Assembly: GCA_900317155.1 (NCBI GenBank)
Contig: ONFO01000007.1
Span: forward strand, 62,001-126,000
From: an uncultured Bacteroidales bacterium
GTDB taxonomy: Bacteria > Bacteroidota > Bacteroidia > Bacteroidales > F082
Direction: 5' to 3'
DNA: 64,000 bases
Made by a program: the position numbers and the translations under genes. This document shows, piece by piece, positions 52,164 to 59,947 of this stretch; the stretch's first letter is position 1; each line of letters begins with the position of its first letter. The notes below the pieces were generated by a model. The model was not told where the DNA came from, did no database searches, and saw only the letters and a list, made by a program, of their open reading frames with translations.

Positions 52164-52222
52164 AAGATTTAAGATTTAAAATTTAAAATTCAAAATTTAA
52201 AATTTAAAGATTTAAGATTCAA
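52164..52222. repeat. Heptamer array (agattta / aaattta units)
   Basis: About eight 7-bp units of the form agattta, aaattta and aaattca follow each other and end 6 bp before the ATG at 52229. It is one of several period-7 arrays in the window. Confidence 0.7.
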
Positions 52223-52228
52223 CATAAT

Positions 52229-53911
52229 ATGAAACGGTTTATCATCTGTCTACTTGCTCTTCTATCAACTTCACTTGTCTTTGGGCAGCATATACTTTCT
52301 TATCAGAGTTACGCCAAAGGCGTTGCGGAACAAGACACAACGACTATCCAAGTCATTGAAAACGCGAAATGCCTGAAAATCCGCACGGAAGAAAAAAAGC
52401 TCTCCAACCCTATCCCTGGCTATGCCCAAAGCAACACCTATGTCGACTATGTCCATGACTCCGTCTACACCATTTTGGATTATGCCGATGGAAAGTTTTA
52501 CAGCTCCTATTCGTTGACCGATAACGATGTGGTTTTCAACAAGGAAGGCAAGGAAAAACTGTTGGGCTATGACTGCACGAAATACACGACCAGCATCAAC
52601 TCCAATACTATCGAGGTGTGGATGACGGAAAGTCTCGGTTTTGAGGCCACACCCATGCCTGGTCTGGGTCGACTGCAAGGCGTGATGGTGCGCTGCATGA
52701 GAAATGGCTCCTACATCACCGATTTAGAGGAAGTGAAAGAGCAAAAATACGCACTCCTCGACCTGATTCCCGACAACAAAGGCCAATACAAATCCTCTCG
52801 CGAGCTCACCCAGCTGAGGAAGGACAAACTCGTCATGCGAATTCCCGTCTTCGAGGACGCGCAGATTCATTTTGCGGATTACGAGCCCATTATAGGCGAC
52901 ATTCCTTTCGACACCACCCTCCATTTCAGTCACGGCACATTGATTGTCAAGCGGATGAGACTCCCTGAGCTTCCGGCGCATTACCAACTCTTCGCCGAGA
53001 TCCACCAACGTAGTAACGGCGATGCCTACGACCGCACCGCTTCCGTCTTCGTCATCCCAACTGAAAAGGCCAAGAGTTTCAGAGACGGTTTGCAACGCTT
53101 GGAAGCGTTGCCCTCCTTTGTCGGCAAAGACGGCAAGGAATACCAAGGCATCAAGGCGGAGAAAGACTATCTGCCACCCGTCGAGTTGGTGCGGTTCTTC
53201 ACCTCTTTTGGTGCAGGCCATTTCAACGACCGCGTGCAGATTGATGGACTGGAATGGGCGGATGAGAACTATTACAAGATGGAAGTCAGCGAGTTGCGCG
53301 ACCGTCTGCGTGGCGATGTGCTCATCGGGGCTTTCATCGGCAACTACGACAAAGGCGGCCACAAGCTTTCCCTGGACCTCCTCGCCTATCCGGGTGAAAA
53401 CAAATGGAGCGGCAAACCACTGAAAGAGCATTCCATTCCGTTGTTTAACACCTGCAACGTCATGGAGATGAGTGGCCAGAACTATGGTCGACTCTTCGCC
53501 ACCGACAGCCTTGAAGTGGAGTTTGAGATTCCCGACGGCGCCAAAAACATGCGCCTGCGCTACATCAGCACGGGCCACGGCGGCTGGGACAACGGTGACG
53601 AGTTCAATCCCAAGGAAAACGCGATATACATCGACGGTGTGAAGCGGTTCACCCACACGCCTTGGCGTTGCGATTGTGCCACTTTCCGCGACCAAAGCCC
53701 CGTCTCGGGCAATTTCTGGAACGGCGTTTCCTCCTCCGACTACTCCCGCTCAGGCTGGTGTCCTGGCACGGCCACCAATCCCGTCTATTTCGACCTCAGC
53801 GGTTTGAAGCCAGGCAAGCACACGCTCCGAGTCGCCATCCCCCAAGGCAAAGACGAAGGCGAGTCATTTAGCCATTGGATGGTTTCGGGGGTATTGCTAT
53901 ATGAGCAATGA
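52229..53911 (+). CDS. Secreted PNGase F-like amidase with GLPGLI-like N-terminal domain
   Basis: 560 aa. Signal peptide MKRFIICLLALLSTSLVFG. Residues ~20-175 resemble a GLPGLI/DUF4412-type beta domain (AEQDTTTIQVIENAKCLKIR; KLLGYDCTKYTTSI). The rest matches peptide-N-glycosidase F: N-domain around FEDAQIHFADYEPIIG, and the very typical C-domain STGHGGWDNGDEFNPKENAI, PWRCDCATFRDQSPVSGNFW, SSSDYSRSGWCPGTATNPVY and HTLRVAIPQGKDEGESFSHW. PNGase F removes N-glycans from glycoproteins by cleaving the Asn-GlcNAc bond, which suggests use of host or dietary glycoproteins. Catalytic acids could not be aligned with certainty by eye. Confidence 0.85.
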   Translation: MKRFIICLLALLSTSLVFGQHILSYQSYAKGVAEQDTTTIQVIENAKCLKIRTEEKKLSNPIPGYAQSNTYVDYVHDSVYTILDYADGKFYSSYSLTDNDVVFNKEGKEKLLGYDCTKYTTSINSNTIEVWMTESLGFEATPMPGLGRLQGVMVRCMRNGSYITDLEEVKEQKYALLDLIPDNKGQYKSSRELTQLRKDKLVMRIPVFEDAQIHFADYEPIIGDIPFDTTLHFSHGTLIVKRMRLPELPAHYQLFAEIHQRSNGDAYDRTASVFVIPTEKAKSFRDGLQRLEALPSFVGKDGKEYQGIKAEKDYLPPVELVRFFTSFGAGHFNDRVQIDGLEWADENYYKMEVSELRDRLRGDVLIGAFIGNYDKGGHKLSLDLLAYPGENKWSGKPLKEHSIPLFNTCNVMEMSGQNYGRLFATDSLEVEFEIPDGAKNMRLRYISTGHGGWDNGDEFNPKENAIYIDGVKRFTHTPWRCDCATFRDQSPVSGNFWNGVSSSDYSRSGWCPGTATNPVYFDLSGLKPGKHTLRVAIPQGKDEGESFSHWMVSGVLLYEQ

Positions 53912-53945
53912 TTGTTGGAGACGCGATGATTATTGCGCCAACAAT
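53911..53945. terminator. Hairpin between converging PNGase and aroC genes
   Basis: attgttgg (53911-53918) pairs with ccaacaat (53938-53945). It overlaps the last codons of aroC. There is no strong T run, so its strength is uncertain. Confidence 0.4.
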
Positions 53946-54889
53946 TTCATATCTAACGTCACCATAGCCGCCAAAGCCTCCACCAAAACGACTGCGCGCG
54001 GCAAAGCACACACATCGTGCCGTCCCTCGATAGCGATTTCACAAGGCTCCCCTGCCCTGTTTACGGTCTGCTGAGCTTGTGAAATGCTCGGTATCGGCTT
54101 AAAAGCCACACGAAACACGACATCATTACCATTGGTGATGCCGCCTTGTATGCCGCCCGAGTGGTTGGTCAAAGTGGTGATTTTACCCACCTTATTAATA
54201 AAGGTGTCGTTGGCTTCGGAGCCTTTCATCTTGGCCAAGGCAAAGCCATCACCGATTTCGAAACCTTTTACGGCAGGAAGACTGAACACGGCATGAGCCA
54301 ACTCTGCCGAGAACTTGCCGAACATCGGTTCGCCTAAGCCCGCTGGAACGCCAACAATACGACATTCAACCACTCCACCCACCGTATCGCCTTCTCTTCT
54401 AGCCTGTTCCGCATCACCCATTGAGGTCACTTCAGCACAGACCTGAATACCTTTAGCTTTCAAAATCTGTTTGGCAATGGCTCCTGCCACCACGATGGGC
54501 AAAGTGGTCCGAGCCGAGGCCCTGCCGCCACCACGCCAGTCCCGGATACCGTATTTCTGTTCGTAGGTGTAATCGGCATGGGAAGGACGGTAAACGTCTT
54601 TCAAAGCTTCGTAATCCTCTGGCTTACAGTCTTCGTTGCGCACCATAAAGGCAATTGGCGTGCCCAAAGTGACACCATCAAGCAAACCCGAAAGCCATTC
54701 GACACGGTCAGGTTCCTTGCGTTGCGAGCTTATTGAAGATTGGGCTGTCTTGCGTCTAAGCAGTTCTTGTTCAATGAAATCAAAATCAAGTTTCATTTGT
54801 GACGGGCAACCATCAATGACACCGCCGATGGCTGTGCCATGCGACTCGCCAAAAGTAGTGAGTTTAAATAAGTGACCTAAGGTATTCAT
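53930..54889 (-). CDS. aroC: Chorismate synthase
   Basis: 319 aa from the ATG at 54889 ([18 protein letters not shown]). The signatures [45 protein letters not shown] and [24 protein letters not shown] are present. It makes chorismate from EPSP with reduced FMN, the last shared step to aromatic amino acids. It is about 35 residues shorter than usual because the segment between VTSMG and [14 protein letters not shown] is missing; the core motifs are intact. A longer frame upstream exists but runs across the smpB promoter and is not coding. Confidence 0.93.
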   Translation of the reverse strand: MNTLGHLFKLTTFGESHGTAIGGVIDGCPSQMKLDFDFIEQELLRRKTAQSSISSQRKEPDRVEWLSGLLDGVTLGTPIAFMVRNEDCKPEDYEALKDVYRPSHADYTYEQKYGIRDWRGGGRASARTTLPIVVAGAIAKQILKAKGIQVCAEVTSMGDAEQARREGDTVGGVVECRIVGVPAGLGEPMFGKFSAELAHAVFSLPAVKGFEIGDGFALAKMKGSEANDTFINKVGKITTLTNHSGGIQGGITNGNDVVFRVAFKPIPSISQAQQTVNRAGEPCEIAIEGRHDVCALPRAVVLVEALAAMVTLDMKLLAQ

Positions 54890-54894
54890 AGCGA

Positions 54895-54902
54895 CAAAAG
54901 TA
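54895..54902 (-). promoter_or_regulatory. Candidate aroC promoter, leaderless
   Basis: The minus strand reads TACTTTTG, ending 5 bp before the ATG at 54889, with a TTG about 21 bp upstream. The mRNA would start at or near the start codon. Confidence 0.5.
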
Positions 54903-54934
54903 GTGTTTTTTCGGCAAAATCGGCAAGATTTTTG

Positions 54935-54942
54935 TAGTTTTG
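54935..54942 (+). promoter_or_regulatory. Candidate smpB promoter, very short leader
   Basis: TAGTTTTG ends 8 bp before the ATG at 54951. It is back to back with the aroC box, 32 bp apart. Confidence 0.5.
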
Positions 54943-54950
54943 CAGCCGCA

Positions 54951-55412
54951 ATGGAAAAAAAGAACACCAATAACATCAAGATAAAGAACAAGCGCGCCAC
55001 GTTTGAGTACTTCCTCGTGGAGACGCTCACTGCAGGCATCGTGCTGACAGGAACGGAAATCAAGTCCATCCGAGGCGGTAAGGCGAGCCTGGCGGATTCG
55101 TATTGTAGTTTCAAGGGTAACGAGCTGTTTGTCATCGGGATGCACATCGCTGAGTACGCCCAAGGCACCTACAACAACCACGACCCCAAGCGCGACCGCA
55201 AGCTGCTCCTCAACGCCCGCGAGCTGCGCAAACTGAAGAACAAAGTGCAGGAAAAAGGGTTCACCATCGTGCCTGTCATGTTGTTCATCAACGAGAATGG
55301 TTTGGCCAAATTAGACATCGCTTTAGCGCGAGGCAAACACTATTACGACAAGCGTGAAAGTCTGAAGACCAAAGACTCGAAACGTGAATTAGAACGAATG
55401 GATAGATATTGA
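54951..55412 (+). CDS. smpB: SsrA-binding protein
   Basis: 153 aa from the ATG at 54951 ([24 protein letters not shown]); the frame upstream covers the promoter. Signatures: [23 protein letters not shown] and the [21 protein letters not shown]-terminal motif. It binds tmRNA and brings it to stalled ribosomes for trans-translation. The tmRNA gene is not in this window. Its stop is one base before the next ATG. Confidence 0.96.
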   Translation: MEKKNTNNIKIKNKRATFEYFLVETLTAGIVLTGTEIKSIRGGKASLADSYCSFKGNELFVIGMHIAEYAQGTYNNHDPKRDRKLLLNARELRKLKNKVQEKGFTIVPVMLFINENGLAKLDIALARGKHYYDKRESLKTKDSKRELERMDRY

Positions 55413-55413
55413 T

Positions 55414-55944
55414 ATGAAAAAATTACTGATTATCACTTTATTAGCCTTCATCGGCACAAGTGCTTTTGCACAAGAAAAAATCCAATGGATGAGCTTTGAG
55501 GAAGCCGTCGAACGCTGCGCCAAGGAGCCCAAGATGGTCTTCATCGACGTCTACACCGACTGGTGTGGCTGGTGCAAGCGCATGGACCAATCCACATTCG
55601 CCAATCCCGTGATTGCCAAATATATGAACGATCACTTCTACGCCGTGAAGTTCGATGCCGAACGTCAGGATACGATTACATTCCAAGGGCATCAGTTTGT
55701 CGGGGTCATGCGTCCCGACGGGCGCAAAGGTTCACATCAATTGGCTCATGCACTCCTCAAAAACAAGATGTCGTATCCTTCATACGTCATCATGAATGAG
55801 GAGATGAAAATCATCCAGGTCATTGGTGGCTATCAAGAAGCCCAACAATTTGAGCCCATGATTCACTATTTCGGCGACGAAGCCTACAAGGCCATGAGCG
55901 GTGAAGATTTCCTGAAAGAATTCAAGTCCGAGCTTAAGCCGTAG
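55414..55944 (+). CDS. Secreted thioredoxin-fold protein
   Basis: 176 aa. Signal peptide MKKLLIITLLAFIGTSAFAQ. Thioredoxin fold with redox motif WCGWCKRMD (about 50-58) and MVFIDVYTDWCGWC preceding strand; the cis-Pro is in SYPSYVIMNEE. Probably a periplasmic thiol reductant or disulfide exchange protein. It is one base after smpB, so co-transcribed, although no functional link is known. Confidence 0.87.
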   Translation: MKKLLIITLLAFIGTSAFAQEKIQWMSFEEAVERCAKEPKMVFIDVYTDWCGWCKRMDQSTFANPVIAKYMNDHFYAVKFDAERQDTITFQGHQFVGVMRPDGRKGSHQLAHALLKNKMSYPSYVIMNEEMKIIQVIGGYQEAQQFEPMIHYFGDEAYKAMSGEDFLKEFKSELKP

Positions 55945-55951
55945 GGGCTGG

Positions 55952-56058
55952 AATTAAGAATTAAGAATTAAGAATTAAGAATTGATCAAACTCTCCATTC
56001 TGCATTCTCCATTCAGCATTCTACATTCTGCATTCTGCATTCAGCATTCAGCATTCAA
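55952..56058. repeat. Two heptamer arrays (aattaag and cattctg types)
   Basis: aattaag is repeated four times from 55952. Then cattcnn (cattctg, cattctc, cattcag, cattcta) is repeated about nine times from 55996 to 56058. On the minus strand the second array begins with the TGA stop of the beta-barrel gene. Confidence 0.8.
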
Positions 56059-56612
56059 AAACAATATCCCACACGGAGTGCGATAGGCGAACCGTAGGGT
56101 GTATCCCAATTACCCGAAGGGATAACGCCCCAGCTGAGGTTGTAAAGCAGCATGAAATAGACATAGCTGCCTGTGTAGGAATACTGTCTGTAACCGCCAC
56201 CTACAAAGACACTGTTGTACCAATTTCGTGACACGGTATTATGTTTCAATCTTACAAAGCCATACATCACTTCATCCTCGATATGGAGAAACAAACCCTT
56301 GTAAACCTGAAAGTTGGTATAAGGAGCTATGCCAAAATAATGGCCGTACACAGTGCCAAGCGTCCTATTGAAGTCGCAGGTCAAATCATAAATGGTGCGC
56401 ACGCCGACTTCCCAAGGATTGAAAACGCGGTAACCTATTTGTGGCGAAACGGACAAACTAAGATGGTTGCCCGACATGCCGAAACCGAAACCGCCGCCAT
56501 AAACCATCTTCCCTTTCATGTCTGGCACATCGGGAAGGAATTGGGCAGAAGCCTTGCCAGCAACGCCTAAAAGCATCAAGATAAAGGACGCAATGATTGC
56601 AAATCGTTTCAT
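56055..56612 (-). CDS. Outer-membrane beta-barrel protein
   Basis: 185 aa from MKRFAIIASFILMLLGVAGKASA, a signal peptide. The mature part has alternating beta strands (KMVYGGGFGFGMSGNHLSLS; GVRTIYDLTCDFNRT) and ends in an aromatic residue (ALRVGYCF), as expected for a small outer-membrane barrel. Function unknown. The stop codon is part of the heptamer array at 55996-56058, so the original 3' end may have been replaced. Confidence 0.78.
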   Translation of the reverse strand: MKRFAIIASFILMLLGVAGKASAQFLPDVPDMKGKMVYGGGFGFGMSGNHLSLSVSPQIGYRVFNPWEVGVRTIYDLTCDFNRTLGTVYGHYFGIAPYTNFQVYKGLFLHIEDEVMYGFVRLKHNTVSRNWYNSVFVGGGYRQYSYTGSYVYFMLLYNLSWGVIPSGNWDTPYGSPIALRVGYCF

Positions 56613-56629
56613 TTTCAAAGAATTTTCGG

Positions 56630-56637
56630 CAAAAATA
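56630..56637 (-). promoter_or_regulatory. Candidate promoter of the beta-barrel gene
   Basis: The minus strand reads TATTTTTG, 18 bp before the ATG. Confidence 0.55.
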
Positions 56638-56674
56638 CAATAAAAACCGTTGCATACCGTATCCAATAAAAGTT

Positions 56675-56682
56675 TATCTTTG
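56675..56682 (+). promoter_or_regulatory. Candidate promoter of the lipoprotein gene
   Basis: TATCTTTG, 17 bp before the ATG at 56700. Confidence 0.55.
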
Positions 56683-56699
56683 CTTTTTTAAATTCTGTC

Positions 56700-58163
56700 A
56701 TGAAAGCTCGGCATATCTTACTCATAATCACCATTTTCCTGTTGGCAGGCTACTCGTGCAAGAAGAACAGCACAATCAATCCCGACTCCAATTTGAAGTT
56801 GGAATTCTCAGCCGACACGGTTCTTTTCGACACCGTTTTCACCTCTTTGGGCTCGGCCACTCATGAACTGAGGATCTACAACACGCATAGCGACGACTTG
56901 AAAATCAGCTCCATACGTCTTATCGGAGGTGACAACTCCCCTTTCCGTTTCAACCTAGACGGCGAGAGTGCTACCGAGATTTATGACAAGATCATCCCTG
57001 CCAACGACAGCCTCTTCTCGTTCCTGCGTGTCACCATCAATCCGAACGACCTGAACACCCCTTTTATCGTAGAAGACGAACTTGAATTCATTACCAATGG
57101 CAACACACAGACCATCAAGTTGTTGGCTTGGGGACAAAATGCCAACTATATTGTGGCCGACAAGGTGGTAAACATCGGTGGAACTCCCTACCCCTACCAC
57201 ATCGTCGCCGACAGCCTACAGACCACGGTTTGGACTTCGGATAGACCTTACGTCATCTATGGCTATGCGCTCATCAACAGTTACGGCACCCTGAAAATTG
57301 AAAAAGGCACGCAAGTTTATTGCCACCAAGGCAGCGGCATCCTTTCATGGAGCGACGGTCAACTCATCATCGACGGAACTTCGGAAGAACCCGTCATCGT
57401 GCAAGGCGACCGTTTGGAGTCCTATTACAACCACACCCCTGGGCAATGGGAACAGATCTTGATGATGGATGGTCGCGCCGGTGCCGACCACCGCATCAGC
57501 CACGCCATCATCCGTAACGGCACCATCGGCCTCAATTGCCAATCGGTGCTGAAAGCGACGGAATGCGCTTTGCGAATCGACAACACCATCGTCGAAAACC
57601 AAAGCGGTTACGGCCTATTCTCCATCCTCTATGCCGTTGAGGCCAAGAACTTCGTCATCGCCAACTGCGGCTTCGCCAACTTCTGGGCCTTTGGCGGTGA
57701 CTACCGTTTCGTGCACGGCACCATCGCCAACTATTGGAATGCCAACGAGCACAACAAAAACGAAAACGCTGTGTTGGTGACTAACTATGCCCTTGACGGC
57801 AACAATGAGCCTTTCTATTATCCTTTCAACATGGAGATGGACAACTGCATCATCTACGGCAAGCAAAAAGACGAGTTCAAGGGCGTGTTTGGTCCTGATG
57901 CCGACTCCTCCTACGTTTTCGACCATTGCCTCCTCCGCTCTGAGAGATACAACGGTAACATGGAAGGCTTCCGCCATTGCCTCTTCAACCTTGACCCGAT
58001 GTTTGTCGACCCAATCCTGCCCGACTGCCACATCGATAGCATCTCTTCACCTGTTATCGGAATAGGCAACCCATTGTTTGGCAACGAATTGCCTTACGAT
58101 TTGGATGGAGTGTCACGGGTTGGCACACCTGATTTGGGAGCATATCAGTTTATTCCAAACTAA
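56700..58163 (+). CDS. Lipoprotein with beta-helix domain
   Basis: 487 aa. Lipobox LAGYSC with Cys20. Residues ~30-150 form an Ig-like domain (TVLFDTVFTSLGSATHELRIYN). The rest has the repetitive Asn/Gly-rich strands of a right-handed parallel beta-helix (YGYALINSYGTLKIEKGTQV; NGTIGLNCQSVLKATECA; NTIVENQSGYGLFS). It ends in GTPDLGAYQFIPN, the usual end of choice-of-anchor or right-handed beta-helix proteins of Bacteroidetes. Perhaps a surface polysaccharide-binding lipoprotein. It converges with the M23 gene and overlaps it by 4 bp. Confidence 0.8.
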   Translation: MKARHILLIITIFLLAGYSCKKNSTINPDSNLKLEFSADTVLFDTVFTSLGSATHELRIYNTHSDDLKISSIRLIGGDNSPFRFNLDGESATEIYDKIIPANDSLFSFLRVTINPNDLNTPFIVEDELEFITNGNTQTIKLLAWGQNANYIVADKVVNIGGTPYPYHIVADSLQTTVWTSDRPYVIYGYALINSYGTLKIEKGTQVYCHQGSGILSWSDGQLIIDGTSEEPVIVQGDRLESYYNHTPGQWEQILMMDGRAGADHRISHAIIRNGTIGLNCQSVLKATECALRIDNTIVENQSGYGLFSILYAVEAKNFVIANCGFANFWAFGGDYRFVHGTIANYWNANEHNKNENAVLVTNYALDGNNEPFYYPFNMEMDNCIIYGKQKDEFKGVFGPDADSSYVFDHCLLRSERYNGNMEGFRHCLFNLDPMFVDPILPDCHIDSISSPVIGIGNPLFGNELPYDLDGVSRVGTPDLGAYQFIPN

Positions 58164-59866
58164 TTCACCACACTGGTTTTCAGCGTCTTCGTGTTGCCGA
58201 CACCATCGGTCACCACAACTTTCACATTATTCGTGCCTTTCTTCAGATGTGAGTCCACCTCGTAATAAAGCAGGTTGTTCTTGGCATCGTATTGGCCTAG
58301 TACCCACACATCATTCAGATAGATATTGTAGGTCTCGATACCCGTCATGTCGTCGGTGATTTTGAAGCGCAACGACTTCAGTTTATTCACAGCCTGTCCT
58401 TTCTTGAAGTTCGTGGCTGACACTTGAGGCGCCACCGAGTCAATCTTGATGGTAAACTCACCCATCGAACGAGTAGTGACTTCCATGCAGCCATTCTTCA
58501 TTTTGCCACCCAACGATGAGACTTTACCACTGTTCTCGATATAGGCAATATACATCTTCGAATGGTCGGCCCATCGTTTTTCGGGACGGATTCGAACCGT
58601 AAAGGCTTTGAAAGTCGTCATCTCATCATCACCGAAACGATAAATCCTTGAGCAGCAACCTTTTTCATCACGTTGACCGGTCTGCACCCATTCGTCACGG
58701 AAGAAGGTGCCTTTCTCCATCGAAACGCTAAAATCCTCTATCGTGATTTCGCTGTTCATGGAGCCATCCGCCTTAACGAAATATTCGCTACGACGATGTT
58801 CTGGGCGCTCCACCATCACGGGAGCCGTTCCCACTAGCAGGAATCTTGCCGTAGAGCTATTGCCAACATAATCAGAGATTTTAAAGCAAACGTTCACCGT
58901 ATCACCTTCTTCAACTGTAATGGTGCCATTCCGTTTTTCAATCATGTGAAGGCGGTTGTACGGGTCGGTCTCCGTGCGGACATAGCTTGTCTTTTTCTGC
59001 TTGTAATGACGGTAATCAAGCAGACTGTTCACATAACGCGGTTCGCTATAAGAAAAGCTATCGGCCTCCACTTGGAAGGCAAGCACGTCATCAAGGAAAA
59101 GCTCATAGAGATAGGGGCCGTTTTTGTTTGTAGAAGTGCCCACCTGGTCGAAGGTGCGAATACCAAAAGCCACTTCGCCATTGGCATTGACGGACACCCT
59201 GTCTTTCAGACTATACTTCCCATTTTCGCCATCCACTGAAAAATACATAGGCTGGATACCACCTTCGAGCGTCGATTTCTCACCGACAGGATACACGGCA
59301 ACCCCTTGAATGAGTGGCTTTACATGATCCTCGATTTTGTATCCGAAATACATCGGATTGACGGGCTTTTCGCTCACCGTATGCCGTATCTCGAAATGAA
59401 GATGTGGGCCGCCAGAGCCACCCGAGTTGCCCGAATAAGCAATCAGATCGCCTTGTTTGACGGGGAACTGGTCCTTTTCAGGATAGATCTGTGAAGCAAA
59501 TTGCTGATGTTTGTATTGGTATTGTTTTACGTAAGTAGCAATCTTACCTGAAAAACGCTGCAAATGTGCATATACACTGGTGTAGCCATCATAATGCGTG
59601 ATATACAGCACATTACCATAACCATAAGGCGACACCCCTATACGGCTGATATAACCATCTGCCACGGTATATACCTTCTTCCCCTCCACGCCTTGCGTCT
59701 TGATGTCGAGACCTGCATGAAGATGATTTGGCCGCAACTCTCCGAAAGTGGCTGAAAGGTAAATCGGAATATCGAGCGGATTCCGATATTGCGGGAATTT
59801 CTCTTGAGCCATAAGGAGCATGGGGACGAAACCTAACAATAGAGCTAAAAACGAACACTTTTTCAT
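58160..59866 (-). CDS. M23-family metallopeptidase (LytM domain), secreted
   Basis: 568 aa. Signal peptide MKKCSFLALLLGFVPMLLMAQ. The LytM zinc motifs are HLHAGLD (about 48-54) and HLHFEIR (about 155-161), with GYGNVLYITHYDGY between. A ~390-residue beta-rich C-terminal half (VKPLIQGVAVYPVG onward) has Ig-like stretches and no family that I can name. Such proteins cut or regulate cutting of peptidoglycan cross-bridges. Both zinc ligand pairs look intact, so it may be active. Confidence 0.88.
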   Translation of the reverse strand: MKKCSFLALLLGFVPMLLMAQEKFPQYRNPLDIPIYLSATFGELRPNHLHAGLDIKTQGVEGKKVYTVADGYISRIGVSPYGYGNVLYITHYDGYTSVYAHLQRFSGKIATYVKQYQYKHQQFASQIYPEKDQFPVKQGDLIAYSGNSGGSGGPHLHFEIRHTVSEKPVNPMYFGYKIEDHVKPLIQGVAVYPVGEKSTLEGGIQPMYFSVDGENGKYSLKDRVSVNANGEVAFGIRTFDQVGTSTNKNGPYLYELFLDDVLAFQVEADSFSYSEPRYVNSLLDYRHYKQKKTSYVRTETDPYNRLHMIEKRNGTITVEEGDTVNVCFKISDYVGNSSTARFLLVGTAPVMVERPEHRRSEYFVKADGSMNSEITIEDFSVSMEKGTFFRDEWVQTGQRDEKGCCSRIYRFGDDEMTTFKAFTVRIRPEKRWADHSKMYIAYIENSGKVSSLGGKMKNGCMEVTTRSMGEFTIKIDSVAPQVSATNFKKGQAVNKLKSLRFKITDDMTGIETYNIYLNDVWVLGQYDAKNNLLYYEVDSHLKKGTNNVKVVVTDGVGNTKTLKTSVVN

Positions 59867-59898
59867 GGTGACAGATTCCTAATAGAATGAATAATTGG

Positions 59899-59906
59899 CA
59901 AAGATA
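59899..59906 (-). promoter_or_regulatory. Candidate promoter of the M23 gene
   Basis: The minus strand reads TATCTTTG, 32 bp before the ATG at 59866. Confidence 0.55.
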
Positions 59907-59919
59907 CACCTTTTTTACA

Positions 59920-59927
59920 TACTTTTG
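59920..59927 (+). promoter_or_regulatory. Candidate promoter of the LTA-synthase-like operon
   Basis: TACTTTTG, 20 bp before the ATG at 59948, divergent from the M23 promoter. Confidence 0.55.
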
Positions 59928-59947
59928 CATCGATAAAGAAATAAACC

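Noticed and set aside
53930..55168. 412-aa form of chorismate synthase
   Set aside because: The extra 93 residues cross the divergent promoters and the start of smpB; the ATG at 54889 fits the family.
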